A DNA stretch of 64,000 bases, from NCBI RefSeq assembly GCF_009674565.1, contig NZ_WKJL01000011.1:1-64000 (forward strand), read 5' to 3'. Each line of letters starts with the position of its first letter. Positions within the stretch are counted from its first letter, which is position 1. The stretch comes from Duganella aquatilis. Lineage in GTDB: Bacteria > Pseudomonadota > Gammaproteobacteria > Burkholderiales > Burkholderiaceae_D. A model generated the notes under the pieces. It was not told the DNA's origin. It did not search any database and saw only the letters and a list, made by a program, of their open reading frames with translations. Both the position numbers and the translations under genes were made by a program. Below are positions 17,663-25,714 of this stretch, one piece after another.

Positions 17663-20431
17663 ATGCAACACAATACGAATAAAATCAAAATGTCCAAACT
17701 GACCCCTATCGCGACTGCGACGGCCATCCTGACGCTGAGCGTCGCGATGACCGCCCAGGCGCAGCAGGCAGCGACCGACAAGGAGCCGGAGACCGTTATT
17801 GTTAGCGGCATCCGCGGTTCGCTGCAGCAGTCGCTGTCGGTGAAGCGTAATGCGTCGAGCAACGTCGACGTGATTACCGCCGAAGACGTAGGCAAGATGC
17901 CGGACAAGAACGTGGCCGACTCGCTGCAACGCGTGCCGGGCGTGAACATCTCCACCTCGGGCGCAGGCTCAGGCGGCTTCGATGAAAACGACCGCGTGTC
18001 GATGCGCGGCACCGCGCCTTCGCTGACCCAGACCCTGATCAACGGCCACGCCGTATCGACCGGCGACTGGTTCGTGCTGGACCAGGTGGGCGGCGCCGTT
18101 GGCCGTTCCGCTTCCTACTCGCTGCTGCCGTCGGAAATCGTCGGCCAGGTGGTGGTCTACAAAGCGCCGACCGCCGACCAGGTGGAAGGCGGTTCGAGCG
18201 GCTCGATCGACATCCGCACCCGTCACCCGCTGGACTTCAAGCAGCCGATTTCGATGGAAGCCACCGTGCAGGCGGTGTACTCCGACCTGGCGGAAAAAAC
18301 CGATCCACAAGTCAGTGGCCTGTTCAACTGGAAGAACGAAGCCGGCACGCTGGGCCTGATGGTACAAGGCTTCTCGGAAAAACGCTCGCTGCGCCGCGAC
18401 GGCCAGGAGCTGCTGCAATGGACCCAGGTCGCACCGACCAACGCCGCCGTCAAGACCAACCCTGACCTGGCCAACGTCTGGTTCCCGCGCCTGATCGGTT
18501 CCTCGCTGTTCCAGCAGGAGCGCAAGCGCAAGGGCGGTTTGATCGACCTGCAATTCAAGCCTAGCCGCGACTTCTCGCTGGAAGCGACCTACTTCCGTTC
18601 GAAGATGGACGCGTCGAACTACAACACCAACTACATGACCGACATGAACGGTTCGGGCATGCTGGGTTCGGGCGTCGCGCCTGATCCAGGCTACGTGATC
18701 CGCAACGGCACGCTGGTGTCGGCATCGTTCACCAACAAGGGCACCGCCGCCGCGCCACTGCGCTACGGTATCGTCGACAACATCGTGCGTGACGGCGCTT
18801 ACGCCCAGACCGAATTCTTCGATCTGGACGGCAAATGGCGCGCCACCGACCGCCTGGTGTTCACCGCCAAAGCCGGTTCCACCAAAGGCAAGGGCGTGAC
18901 CCCGAGCCAGGGCGTGTTCGAAGGTGACGTCAACAACTCCGGCGCCAGCTACCAGCTGAACGGCCTGGGTTCGCCGGCCACCGTCAAGTTCCCGAACATT
19001 AATACCGCCGTCTTCACCGGCACCGCGCTGGACTGGGTGTTCGGCGTGTCGCCGGCCACCACCGACGACAAGGAAACCTACGGCCAGATCGATGCCGCCT
19101 TCCAGCTGGATGCTGGTCCGCTGCGTGAACTGAAGTTCGGCGTGCGTGGCACCCACCACACCCGCTCCAACTTCGAAGTGGCGCAGGGTCCTAACTGGGC
19201 CAACACCGACGTGGGCGGCAGCAGCACCAACCCGGCCTGGAACGGCACCACCTACCCTGGCAACTTCGGCAGCGACCTCGGTGGCGACTTCCCGAAAAAC
19301 GTCTGGATGCTGGACCCGTCGATCCTGAATGCCTGGGGCGACCTGCACTCGAACCGCGATGTCAGCCGCACCTACTATCAGGACATGTTCAACCTGAAAG
19401 AAAACACCAAGGCGATCTACGTCCAGGGTGAACTGGAAGGCGAAGGCTGGAGCGGCAACGTCGGCCTGCGCGTGGTGCGCACCGAAGGCACCTCGAACGG
19501 CTACCAGATCCTGCCGAACCAGCCTGCCGGCCAAAACCTGCCAGCCTATCCATGGGGCGGTTTCGTCAAGCAGACGGCGATCGACAACAACACCACCATC
19601 CCGCTGCCTAGCCTGAACCTGAAGTTCGACCTGCGTTCCGACGTGGTCGGCCGTCTGGGCATCTCGCGCACTATGACCCGTCCTGACTACGGCGCATTGG
19701 GCGGCGCAGTGCTGCTGACCGACGAAACCCATACCGGTAACGGCGGTAACGCAGCACTGAAGCCTGTCAAGTCGAACAACCTGGATGCGTCGATCCAGTG
19801 GTACTTCGCACCGCGCGCCCTGCTGTCGGCCGGCGTGTTCTACATGGACCTGAAAGACTATGTGGGCTACGGCACCAGCACCGGCAACTTCCTCGACACC
19901 CGCGCTTCGCAAGAGCAGAACAAGCCAGTGTTCGCCAACTACACCATCACTTCGCCGATCAACGTTGGCGCCAAAGTGAAGGGCATGGAGCTGGCTGCGC
20001 AAGTACCGATGGGCATGGGCTTCGGCATCGACGGCAACGTCACGCTGACCGATTCGCACCTGGACTTCGGCGCCTGCCCGGCGATGCAAACCTCGACCTC
20101 CGGCGATCCATGCGACATGCTGGGTGCTTCGAAGACCACCGCCAACGGCGGCATCTTCTTCGAAAACGACAAGTTCAATGCCCGCGTAAGCTACGCATGG
20201 CGCTCGTCGTTCCTGGCTGCGCAGGACCGTGGCACGCCGCTGTATCAGGATTCGACCGGCACCCTGTCGGCATCGTTCAACTACAACATCAGCAAGAACA
20301 TCGTGCTGACGCTGAGCGGTCAGAATCTGAACAACCCGATCCTGAAGAACTACATCTACAACAAGGATCAACCGGCGCGCTTCTACGCCAACGGCGCGCA
20401 GTACTACGCTGGTCTGCATATCAAGTACTAA
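17663..20431 (+). CDS. TonB-dependent receptor for chito-oligosaccharides (Xanthomonas/Caulobacter type)
   Basis: Outer-membrane transporter of 922 aa. Signal peptide ends at AQA; the TonB box ETVIVSGI follows, then the plug (SSNVDVITAEDVGKMPDKN, LQRVPGVNIS, SIDIRTRHPLDF) and a 22-strand barrel ending GLHIKY with the aromatic C-terminal residue needed for assembly. The plug is of the long carbohydrate-type seen in Xanthomonas and Caulobacter. Start at 17663 with GGGAGG in front; the frame is open from 17555, but that overlaps the operator. Codon use is richer in T-ending codons by eye, as for an abundant protein. Substrate inferred from neighbours and operator. Confidence 0.92.
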   Translation: MQHNTNKIKMSKLTPIATATAILTLSVAMTAQAQQAATDKEPETVIVSGIRGSLQQSLSVKRNASSNVDVITAEDVGKMPDKNVADSLQRVPGVNISTSGAGSGGFDENDRVSMRGTAPSLTQTLINGHAVSTGDWFVLDQVGGAVGRSASYSLLPSEIVGQVVVYKAPTADQVEGGSSGSIDIRTRHPLDFKQPISMEATVQAVYSDLAEKTDPQVSGLFNWKNEAGTLGLMVQGFSEKRSLRRDGQELLQWTQVAPTNAAVKTNPDLANVWFPRLIGSSLFQQERKRKGGLIDLQFKPSRDFSLEATYFRSKMDASNYNTNYMTDMNGSGMLGSGVAPDPGYVIRNGTLVSASFTNKGTAAAPLRYGIVDNIVRDGAYAQTEFFDLDGKWRATDRLVFTAKAGSTKGKGVTPSQGVFEGDVNNSGASYQLNGLGSPATVKFPNINTAVFTGTALDWVFGVSPATTDDKETYGQIDAAFQLDAGPLRELKFGVRGTHHTRSNFEVAQGPNWANTDVGGSSTNPAWNGTTYPGNFGSDLGGDFPKNVWMLDPSILNAWGDLHSNRDVSRTYYQDMFNLKENTKAIYVQGELEGEGWSGNVGLRVVRTEGTSNGYQILPNQPAGQNLPAYPWGGFVKQTAIDNNTTIPLPSLNLKFDLRSDVVGRLGISRTMTRPDYGALGGAVLLTDETHTGNGGNAALKPVKSNNLDASIQWYFAPRALLSAGVFYMDLKDYVGYGTSTGNFLDTRASQEQNKPVFANYTITSPINVGAKVKGMELAAQVPMGMGFGIDGNVTLTDSHLDFGACPAMQTSTSGDPCDMLGASKTTANGGIFFENDKFNARVSYAWRSSFLAAQDRGTPLYQDSTGTLSASFNYNISKNIVLTLSGQNLNNPILKNYIYNKDQPARFYANGAQYYAGLHIKY

Positions 20432-20453
20432 TCGGCTTCATTGTGTAGTCTGT

Positions 20454-20490
20454 GCCCGCCTCGGCTTCCCCAGCCCTGGCGGGCTTTTTT
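20454..20490 (+). terminator. Rho-independent terminator after the TonB receptor gene
   Basis: GCCCGCC and GGCGGGC form a 7-bp GC stem (20454-20460 with 20478-20484), followed by six T. It ends only 17 nt before the next start codon, so it may act as a partial terminator or attenuator between the receptor and the cupin-like gene. Confidence 0.85.
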
Positions 20491-20507
20491 ATGCCATCAT
20501 ACGTTGC

Positions 20508-21470
20508 ATGAACACGCCCACCGAATACCGCGACCTCGATCCGGCCAGCTTCTTCAGCGAAGTGGCGGGCAGCTACCGCCCCGCCATCCTGCGCGGCTTC
20601 GTGCGCCATTGGCCGGCGGTGCGCGCCGCCCGGCAGTCGCCGGAAGCGCTGTGCCAGTATGTGCTCGGCCTGGCCAACGATTTCGAAGTGGATGCGGTGA
20701 TGACGCCGCCCGCCGAACGCGGACGGCTGTTCTACAAGCCGGATATGGAAGGCTTCAACTTCGTCCGTAACAAGGTGCCGGTGGCGCGCGTGATCGAGCA
20801 GCTGGCACGTTACTCGCAATTCGATGCGCCGCCTTCGGTAGCGGTGCAAAGCGCCTTGATCGACGACTGCATGCCGCGCTTCGCGCTGGAGAATGTGGCG
20901 CCGGCGCTGCCGCTGTCGGCGCGGCCACGTCTGTGGCTGGGGAACACCATCACCACGCCGGCGCATTTTGACGAATCCTACAACCTGGCCTGCGTGGTCA
21001 GCGGCCAGCGCCGCTTCACGCTGTTCCCGCCCGAACAGGTGGACAACCTGTATATCGGCCCGCTGGATTTCGCGCCGACGCCAACGCCGATCAGCATGGT
21101 CAACTTCCGCGAACCGGATGTCGACCTGCATCCACGCTTCAAGGACGCGCAGGCCGCCGCGCTGGTGGCCGACCTGCTGCCCGGCGACGCGCTCTACATC
21201 CCAACGCTGTGGTGGCACCACGTGCAGTCCACCGGACCGCTGAACATGATGGTCAACTACTGGTGGAAGAACGAACAGCCGGCGCAGGATGCCGGCACCA
21301 CTTTCGACGCGCTGGTCGCCACGCTGAAAGCCATGAAGCACCAGCCGCCGGAAGTGCGCGCCGCATGGGGCGCCATCTTCCAGCACTACGTATTCGATCC
21401 GGCGCAGGATCCATCGTCGCACCTGCCTGAACACAGGCAGGGCGTGCTGCGCAAGGCCAGGCCAGATTAG
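20508..21470 (+). CDS. Cupin/JmjC-like Fe(II)-oxygenase domain protein
   Basis: 320-aa cytoplasmic protein of the cupin_8/JmjC-like fold. Metal ligands are visible as HFD (His153, Asp155) in TPAHFDESYN and a distal His in LYIPTLWWHHVQ (237/238). Related proteins are often encoded directly behind carbohydrate TonB receptors, but their substrate is unknown; hydroxylation of a protein or small molecule is possible. Only 17 nt separate it from the receptor's terminator, leaving little room for its own promoter, so it is probably expressed by read-through. Its stop overlaps the convergent dehydrogenase gene by 4 nt. Confidence 0.8.
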   Translation: MNTPTEYRDLDPASFFSEVAGSYRPAILRGFVRHWPAVRAARQSPEALCQYVLGLANDFEVDAVMTPPAERGRLFYKPDMEGFNFVRNKVPVARVIEQLARYSQFDAPPSVAVQSALIDDCMPRFALENVAPALPLSARPRLWLGNTITTPAHFDESYNLACVVSGQRRFTLFPPEQVDNLYIGPLDFAPTPTPISMVNFREPDVDLHPRFKDAQAAALVADLLPGDALYIPTLWWHHVQSTGPLNMMVNYWWKNEQPAQDAGTTFDALVATLKAMKHQPPEVRAAWGAIFQHYVFDPAQDPSSHLPEHRQGVLRKARPD

Positions 21471-22321
21471 CGCTGGCGGCGGATGGTCGCCGCCACCGAC
21501 CAGTCGCGGTCTTCCAGCCCCTGCGCCATCGCCTGCTGCATATTCTCGCGCACCTGCTCGGCCACCGGCAGCACCGCGCCCCTGGCCAGCGCAGCAGATA
21601 GGGCCAGGTTCACATCCTTGAGCCCCAGCGGCAGCTTGAAGCCCGGCTCGAAGGTGTTGGTGGCGATGAAGCCGCCGTAGCGCTGATAGCTCGGCGCCGC
21701 GAACAGCGTATTGGTCAGCACATTGAGCAGGTCCGCTGCCGACACGCCATAGCTCTCGCTCAGATACGCCGCCTCGCCCATCGCGGTGAAAGCCTGCGCG
21801 ATCATCATATTGCCCGAGATTTTGACGACATTGGCGCGCTTGGGATCATCGCCCAGCCGCCAGGTCTGGCGGCCCACCGCATCCAGCAGCGGCTGCACCG
21901 TGGCGATGGCCTGCGGGTCGCCCGCCGCCAGTACATTCAGCTGCGCGCCTGCCGCCGCAGCTGGCACGCCGAACACCGGCGCCGACACATAGCCTATGCC
22001 GGCCTCGCGATGGCGCGCCGCCAGCTCGTCCACCAGCCCCAGCGAAATGGTCGCCATCATGATGTGGACGCAGTTCTTGTTGGCGCCCGCCAGCGCGCCG
22101 CTGTCCAGGATCACGCCGCGCACCGCGTCGTCGTTGGCCAGCATGGTCATCACCGCATCGGCCTGGAACGCCTCGGCCGGCGTATCCAGCACCGTCACGC
22201 CCTCGATCGCTTCCGCCGCCGCGCGGTTGCGGTTCCACACGCTGACGTTATGGCCCGCGCGCACCAGATTCGGCACCATTGCCGCGCCCATGGCGCCAAT
22301 TCCAATAAAGCTTACTTTCAT
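21467..22321 (-). CDS. 3-hydroxyisobutyrate dehydrogenase-like NAD(P) oxidoreductase
   Basis: 284-aa beta-hydroxyacid dehydrogenase. Rossmann motif IGIGAMGAAM at the N-terminus, the substrate loop around SAPVFG, and the catalytic lysine in VVKISGNMM. Could act on 3-hydroxyisobutyrate, tartronate semialdehyde, glyoxylate or another small acid. Start at 22321 has an excellent site (CAGGAGGGCATGCA before ATG); the open frame continues to 22738 but overlaps the LysR gene. Divergent from that LysR gene, which probably controls it. Confidence 0.85.
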   Translation of the reverse strand: MKVSFIGIGAMGAAMVPNLVRAGHNVSVWNRNRAAAEAIEGVTVLDTPAEAFQADAVMTMLANDDAVRGVILDSGALAGANKNCVHIMMATISLGLVDELAARHREAGIGYVSAPVFGVPAAAAGAQLNVLAAGDPQAIATVQPLLDAVGRQTWRLGDDPKRANVVKISGNMMIAQAFTAMGEAAYLSESYGVSAADLLNVLTNTLFAAPSYQRYGGFIATNTFEPGFKLPLGLKDVNLALSAALARGAVLPVAEQVRENMQQAMAQGLEDRDWSVAATIRRQR

Positions 22322-22388
22322 TGCATGCCCTCCTGTTGAAGACGACCAGTATGCGGCGGCACGCCATAGAAAGGTAGTGGACCGCCCC

Positions 22389-22403
22389 GTATAAATACTA
22401 TAC
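22389..22403. promoter_or_regulatory. Dyad in the dehydrogenase/LysR intergenic region
   Basis: GTATA-AATAC-TATAC, an interrupted palindrome 9 nt before the LysR start and 68 nt from the dehydrogenase start. LysR proteins usually bind T-N11-A dyads in such divergent regions, so this is a candidate site. Short and AT-rich, hence low certainty. Confidence 0.4.
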
Positions 22404-22412
22404 GCTCGTCGT

Positions 22413-23345
22413 ATGACAGACGCCCGCACCGCCGCCGACCGCATCGACCTGATGCAAACCTTCGTCCGCATCGTGGAGGCGGGCAGCCTGTCCGCGGCGG
22501 CTGCACAGCTGGGCACCACGCAGCCTACCATCAGCCGCCGCCTGCAAGCGCTGGAGCGCGAACTGGGCCTGCGCCTGATCCAGCGCACCACGCACGCCAT
22601 GCAGCTGACCGAGGACGGCGAACGCTGCCTGGTGCGCGCACGCGAACTGCTGGCGCACTGGAATGCGCTGGCCTCGGAAGTGCATGGCGCGCAACTCGCG
22701 CCGGAAGGCACGCTGCGCGTGGTGGCGCCGCACGCCATCGGCCAGCAGCAGCTGATCGCCCCGCTGGTGGATTTTTTGCAGCGCTATCCGCGCGTGTCGG
22801 TGGAGTGGTTGCTGCATGACCGCACGCCGGATTTCATCGCCGAGAATATCGATTGCGCCATCCATGTGGGCGAAGTCAGCGAACCGTCGGTGATCGCCAT
22901 CAAGCTGGCGGACATCCGCTGCATCGTGGTCGCCTCCCCCGCCCTGCTGAACGGCGCCGCACCACCGACACATCCTGACGAACTGGCGGCGCTGCCCTGG
23001 CTGGCGCAGCGCACCTTCTACCGCAGCGAAGTCACACTCACCCATGCCGCCAGCGGCGAAACGGTACGCCTGCCGATTCAGCCGCGCCTCAGCACCGACA
23101 ACCTGTACGCCGTGCGCAACGCCGCCAGCATGGGTCTGGGCGTGTGCGCGATTTCCGCCTGGGCGCTGCAGGAGGAACTGGCCGACGGCAGGCTGCTGCA
23201 CCTGCTGCCGCAGTGGCGTGCGCACACGCTGCCGCTCTACCTCGTGTATCCGCATGCGCGCCACTATCCAGCGCGTCTGCGCAGCTTCATCGACTGCATG
23301 CGCGAGGCCATGCCGGCGATCCTGTCGGAAGCCGGCTTGATCTGA
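22413..23345 (+). CDS. LysR-family transcriptional regulator (divergent from dehydrogenase)
   Basis: 310 aa. N-terminal helix-turn-helix (residues about 13-70: GSLSAAAAQLGTTQPTISRRLQALE) and a periplasmic-binding-like effector domain from about residue 95 (GTLRVVAPHAIG). The architecture is that of the CrgA/AaeR branch. It stands back to back with the 3-hydroxyisobutyrate-dehydrogenase-like gene 91 nt away, the usual arrangement of a LysR regulator and its target. Confidence 0.9.
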   Translation: MTDARTAADRIDLMQTFVRIVEAGSLSAAAAQLGTTQPTISRRLQALERELGLRLIQRTTHAMQLTEDGERCLVRARELLAHWNALASEVHGAQLAPEGTLRVVAPHAIGQQQLIAPLVDFLQRYPRVSVEWLLHDRTPDFIAENIDCAIHVGEVSEPSVIAIKLADIRCIVVASPALLNGAAPPTHPDELAALPWLAQRTFYRSEVTLTHAASGETVRLPIQPRLSTDNLYAVRNAASMGLGVCAISAWALQEELADGRLLHLLPQWRAHTLPLYLVYPHARHYPARLRSFIDCMREAMPAILSEAGLI

Positions 23346-23348
23346 CGT

Positions 23349-24260
23349 TCAGGCAGCCGCCGCGAAGGCGCCGAAGATCAGCGACTGGTGCGCGCCGACG
23401 CCGGCCATGGTGCCGTCGGCCACCGCCAGCGCCACGTTGCCGGTCGCCCGCGCCGCATCGCCGCAGGCATACACGCCGGTGACGCTGGTGGCCTTGACCA
23501 TGTCGGTGCGCACATACTGGCCCATCGGACCTTCCTCCATCTCGCAGCCCAGCTGGTCGGCCAGCGGGCTGCCGCTGTACAGGCGGCTGACGACAAACAG
23601 GCCGTCCATCTCCACCGCGCGGCCATCCCGCAATTCCACCGTCGAGCGGCCGCTGATGGCGCGCACCGGCGTGCGTTCGATGGTTACGCCGCGCTGCGCC
23701 AACCTGCCCAGCTGCTCGGCGTCCGGCTCGAAGGCGCCGTTGAGGAACAGCGTCACCGTGCCCCAATCGGGCAGCATCAGCGCGTGATGCATGGATAGCG
23801 CGCTGGTTGCCAGCACGCCGATGCGCCCCTGCTCCAGCTCATAGCCATGGCAGTACGGGCAGTGGAATACGGTATCGCCCCAGCGTTCGGCCAGTCCCGG
23901 CAGTGCCGGCAACTGGTCCACCACGCCGGTGGCCAGCACCAGCCGCTGACCCTGGAACGCGCTGCCGTTGGCCAGCGTGATACGGAAGCCGCCGTCCTGC
24001 TCCACCGCCTGCGTGGCCGCGCCTTCCACCCAGCGCACGGTCGGATACTTCATCAGCTGCGCGCGGCCGTCGGCGGCGATGGCGGCGGCCTCGCGCCCAT
24101 CCTGTCCCAGGAAGCCGTGAGAGTGGCGCGCGTAGCGGTTGCGCCGCTGGCCGGAGTCCACCACCAGCACGCGGCGGCGCGCGCGCGCCAACTGTGTCGC
24201 CGCTGTCAGTCCCGCGTAACTGCCGCCGATAACGATCACGTCGAATTCATCGATGTCCAT
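23349..24260 (-). CDS. Thioredoxin-reductase-like FAD/NAD(P) oxidoreductase
   Basis: 303 aa flavoprotein. FAD-binding GGSYAG (12-17), a CPYC disulfide pair (Cys134, Cys137) in HCPYCHGYE, and the C-terminal GDAA FAD motif, in the order of low-molecular-weight thioredoxin reductases. The intact CxxC suggests disulfide chemistry, although the partner is unknown and no thioredoxin gene is near. It overlaps the Rrf2 regulator gene by 14 nt, so it is the second gene of that operon and probably repressed with it. Convergent with the LysR gene, 3 nt apart. Confidence 0.85.
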   Translation of the reverse strand: MDIDEFDVIVIGGSYAGLTAATQLARARRRVLVVDSGQRRNRYARHSHGFLGQDGREAAAIAADGRAQLMKYPTVRWVEGAATQAVEQDGGFRITLANGSAFQGQRLVLATGVVDQLPALPGLAERWGDTVFHCPYCHGYELEQGRIGVLATSALSMHHALMLPDWGTVTLFLNGAFEPDAEQLGRLAQRGVTIERTPVRAISGRSTVELRDGRAVEMDGLFVVSRLYSGSPLADQLGCEMEEGPMGQYVRTDMVKATSVTGVYACGDAARATGNVALAVADGTMAGVGAHQSLIFGAFAAAA

Positions 24261-24690
24261 GCTGTACTCCCTTGTGATGTGTATTGAAACTGGCCGACAG
24301 CTCGGCCAGCGTCACGTCCTTGAAGCGCGAGATCAGCAAGGCCTCCGCCTCGTCAAAGGCGCTGCCCAGCGCCTCGTTGACGGCGCGCTCCACCAGGCAT
24401 TGCGGCTGCTCGACGCGGTTCCCCATCGCGAACACGGTCGGCGTGCCGACCGCCTCGTAAATGTCGTGCAGCGTCACCTCGCGCAGGTCGCAGGTGATGC
24501 GCCAGCCGCCGCCATGCCCCTTGTCGGAACCGACGTAGCCGCGCTCGCGCAGCCCGGCCAGCACGCGCCGCACCAGTACCGGATTGGTGCCGAGGAAGCC
24601 CGCCAGCTCTTCGGAAGTGAAAGGCCTGTCGCCGTGCGCCATATGCAGCAGCACGTGCAGGACGGAGGAAAGTTTGCTGTCTTGTCTCAT
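24247..24690 (-). CDS. Rrf2-family transcriptional regulator
   Basis: 147 aa. Winged helix at the N-terminus (FTSEELAGFLGTNPVLVRRVLAGL) followed by GSDKGHGGGWRI, the typical Rrf2 wing. Only two cysteines (in ITCDL and PQCLV) are present, so the three-Cys iron-sulfur cluster of IscR is not possible; it may sense redox by a disulfide or another ligand. It overlaps and precedes the thioredoxin-reductase-like gene. A dyad at its own start codon suggests autorepression. Confidence 0.88.
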   Translation of the reverse strand: MRQDSKLSSVLHVLLHMAHGDRPFTSEELAGFLGTNPVLVRRVLAGLRERGYVGSDKGHGGGWRITCDLREVTLHDIYEAVGTPTVFAMGNRVEQPQCLVERAVNEALGSAFDEAEALLISRFKDVTLAELSASFNTHHKGVQHGHR

Positions 24691-24709
24691 GTAACTAATG
24701 ATAGTACAT
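24689..24709. promoter_or_regulatory. Candidate Rrf2 operator
   Basis: ATGTA-N11-TACAT spans the Rrf2 start codon and the 19 nt before it. Placement over the translation start of the regulator's own gene suits autorepression. The arms are only 5 bp. Confidence 0.4.
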
Positions 24710-24757
24710 AATCAGAGAATCTGCACGCGCCGCGCCAAACACAGGTAAATTACCGGG

Positions 24758-25711
24758 ATGAGATACCTCGCCCTCCTCCTTGCCTTCGCCCTGCTGCCAG
24801 CCAGCGGTGCGCCACTCAACGCCAAAACCCAGGCGGTGTACGACTACCTGCTCGGCGTCTGGGGCAATCACATCATCGCCGGCCAGTCTGACCTGACCTG
24901 GCGCGACGCCACCGACATGGCCGAGCGTGTGCACGCCGACACCGGCAAGTATCCGGCGCTGATGGGCTACGATTTCCTGAACTATTACGACGCCACCGAA
25001 GCCGATGGCCGCCACCAGACCGAGGAAGCCATCGCCTGGTCGCGCAAAGGTGGACTGGTGAGTTTCCACTGGCACTGGCGCATGGAGAACGGCAAGTTCT
25101 ACAGCAAGGAGACGCCTTACACGGCGCCGGTGGACGACTACCGCAAGATCGACCAAGCGATCGACCGCATCGCCGTCGAACTGAAACGGCTGCAGGACGC
25201 GGATGTGCCGGTGCTCTGGCGTCCGCTGCACGAAGCGTCGGGCGGCTGGTTCTGGTGGGGACGCGCGCGCAGCGACGGCGTCTCGCCGGCCGCCGCCTAC
25301 ATCCAGCTATGGCGCCACATGCACGCGCGCCTGACACAAACGCACGGCCTGCGCAATCTGATCTGGGTATGGAATGGACAGGACCCGGCCTGGTATCCGG
25401 GCGATGATGTGGTGGACATCACCGGCTACGACATCTACGACAAGACCTACAGCGCGGCCTATCGCAAGGCGCGGCAGCACGCCAAGCCGATCGCGCTGAC
25501 CGAAACCGGCTACATCCCCGATCCCGTCCAAAGCGCGGAGAACGGCGAATGGTGGCTGTGGTTCATGGTGTGGAACGACGCCGCCGGAGAGGCTGGCGTC
25601 ACCAGTCCGGATAACTTCTGGACTGGCGAGTACCACAACACCGCCGCGCACAAGCGCGAGGTGTATAACGATCCACGCGTGATCACGCTGGACCGGCTGC
25701 CGAAGTTCTGA
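24758..25711 (+). CDS. Secreted GH26 beta-mannanase-like enzyme
   Basis: 317 aa with a short signal peptide (MRYLALLLAFALLPASG). GH26 catalytic residues are visible: acid/base Glu159 in WRPLHEASGGWFWWG and nucleophile Glu249 in ALTETGY, the fold's strands 4 and 7. Likely cuts beta-1,4-mannan; other GH26 activities (mixed glucan, xylan) exist. It stands alone, divergent from the Rrf2 operon, with no other mannan genes in the window. It ends 3 nt before the convergent M16 peptidase gene. Confidence 0.9.
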   Translation: MRYLALLLAFALLPASGAPLNAKTQAVYDYLLGVWGNHIIAGQSDLTWRDATDMAERVHADTGKYPALMGYDFLNYYDATEADGRHQTEEAIAWSRKGGLVSFHWHWRMENGKFYSKETPYTAPVDDYRKIDQAIDRIAVELKRLQDADVPVLWRPLHEASGGWFWWGRARSDGVSPAAAYIQLWRHMHARLTQTHGLRNLIWVWNGQDPAWYPGDDVVDITGYDIYDKTYSAAYRKARQHAKPIALTETGYIPDPVQSAENGEWWLWFMVWNDAAGEAGVTSPDNFWTGEYHNTAAHKREVYNDPRVITLDRLPKF

Positions 25712-25714
25712 CGC

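Noticed and set aside
17969..20419. 816-codon minus-strand open frame opposite the TonB receptor
   Set aside because: Shadow with His/Arg/Val-rich low-complexity translation.
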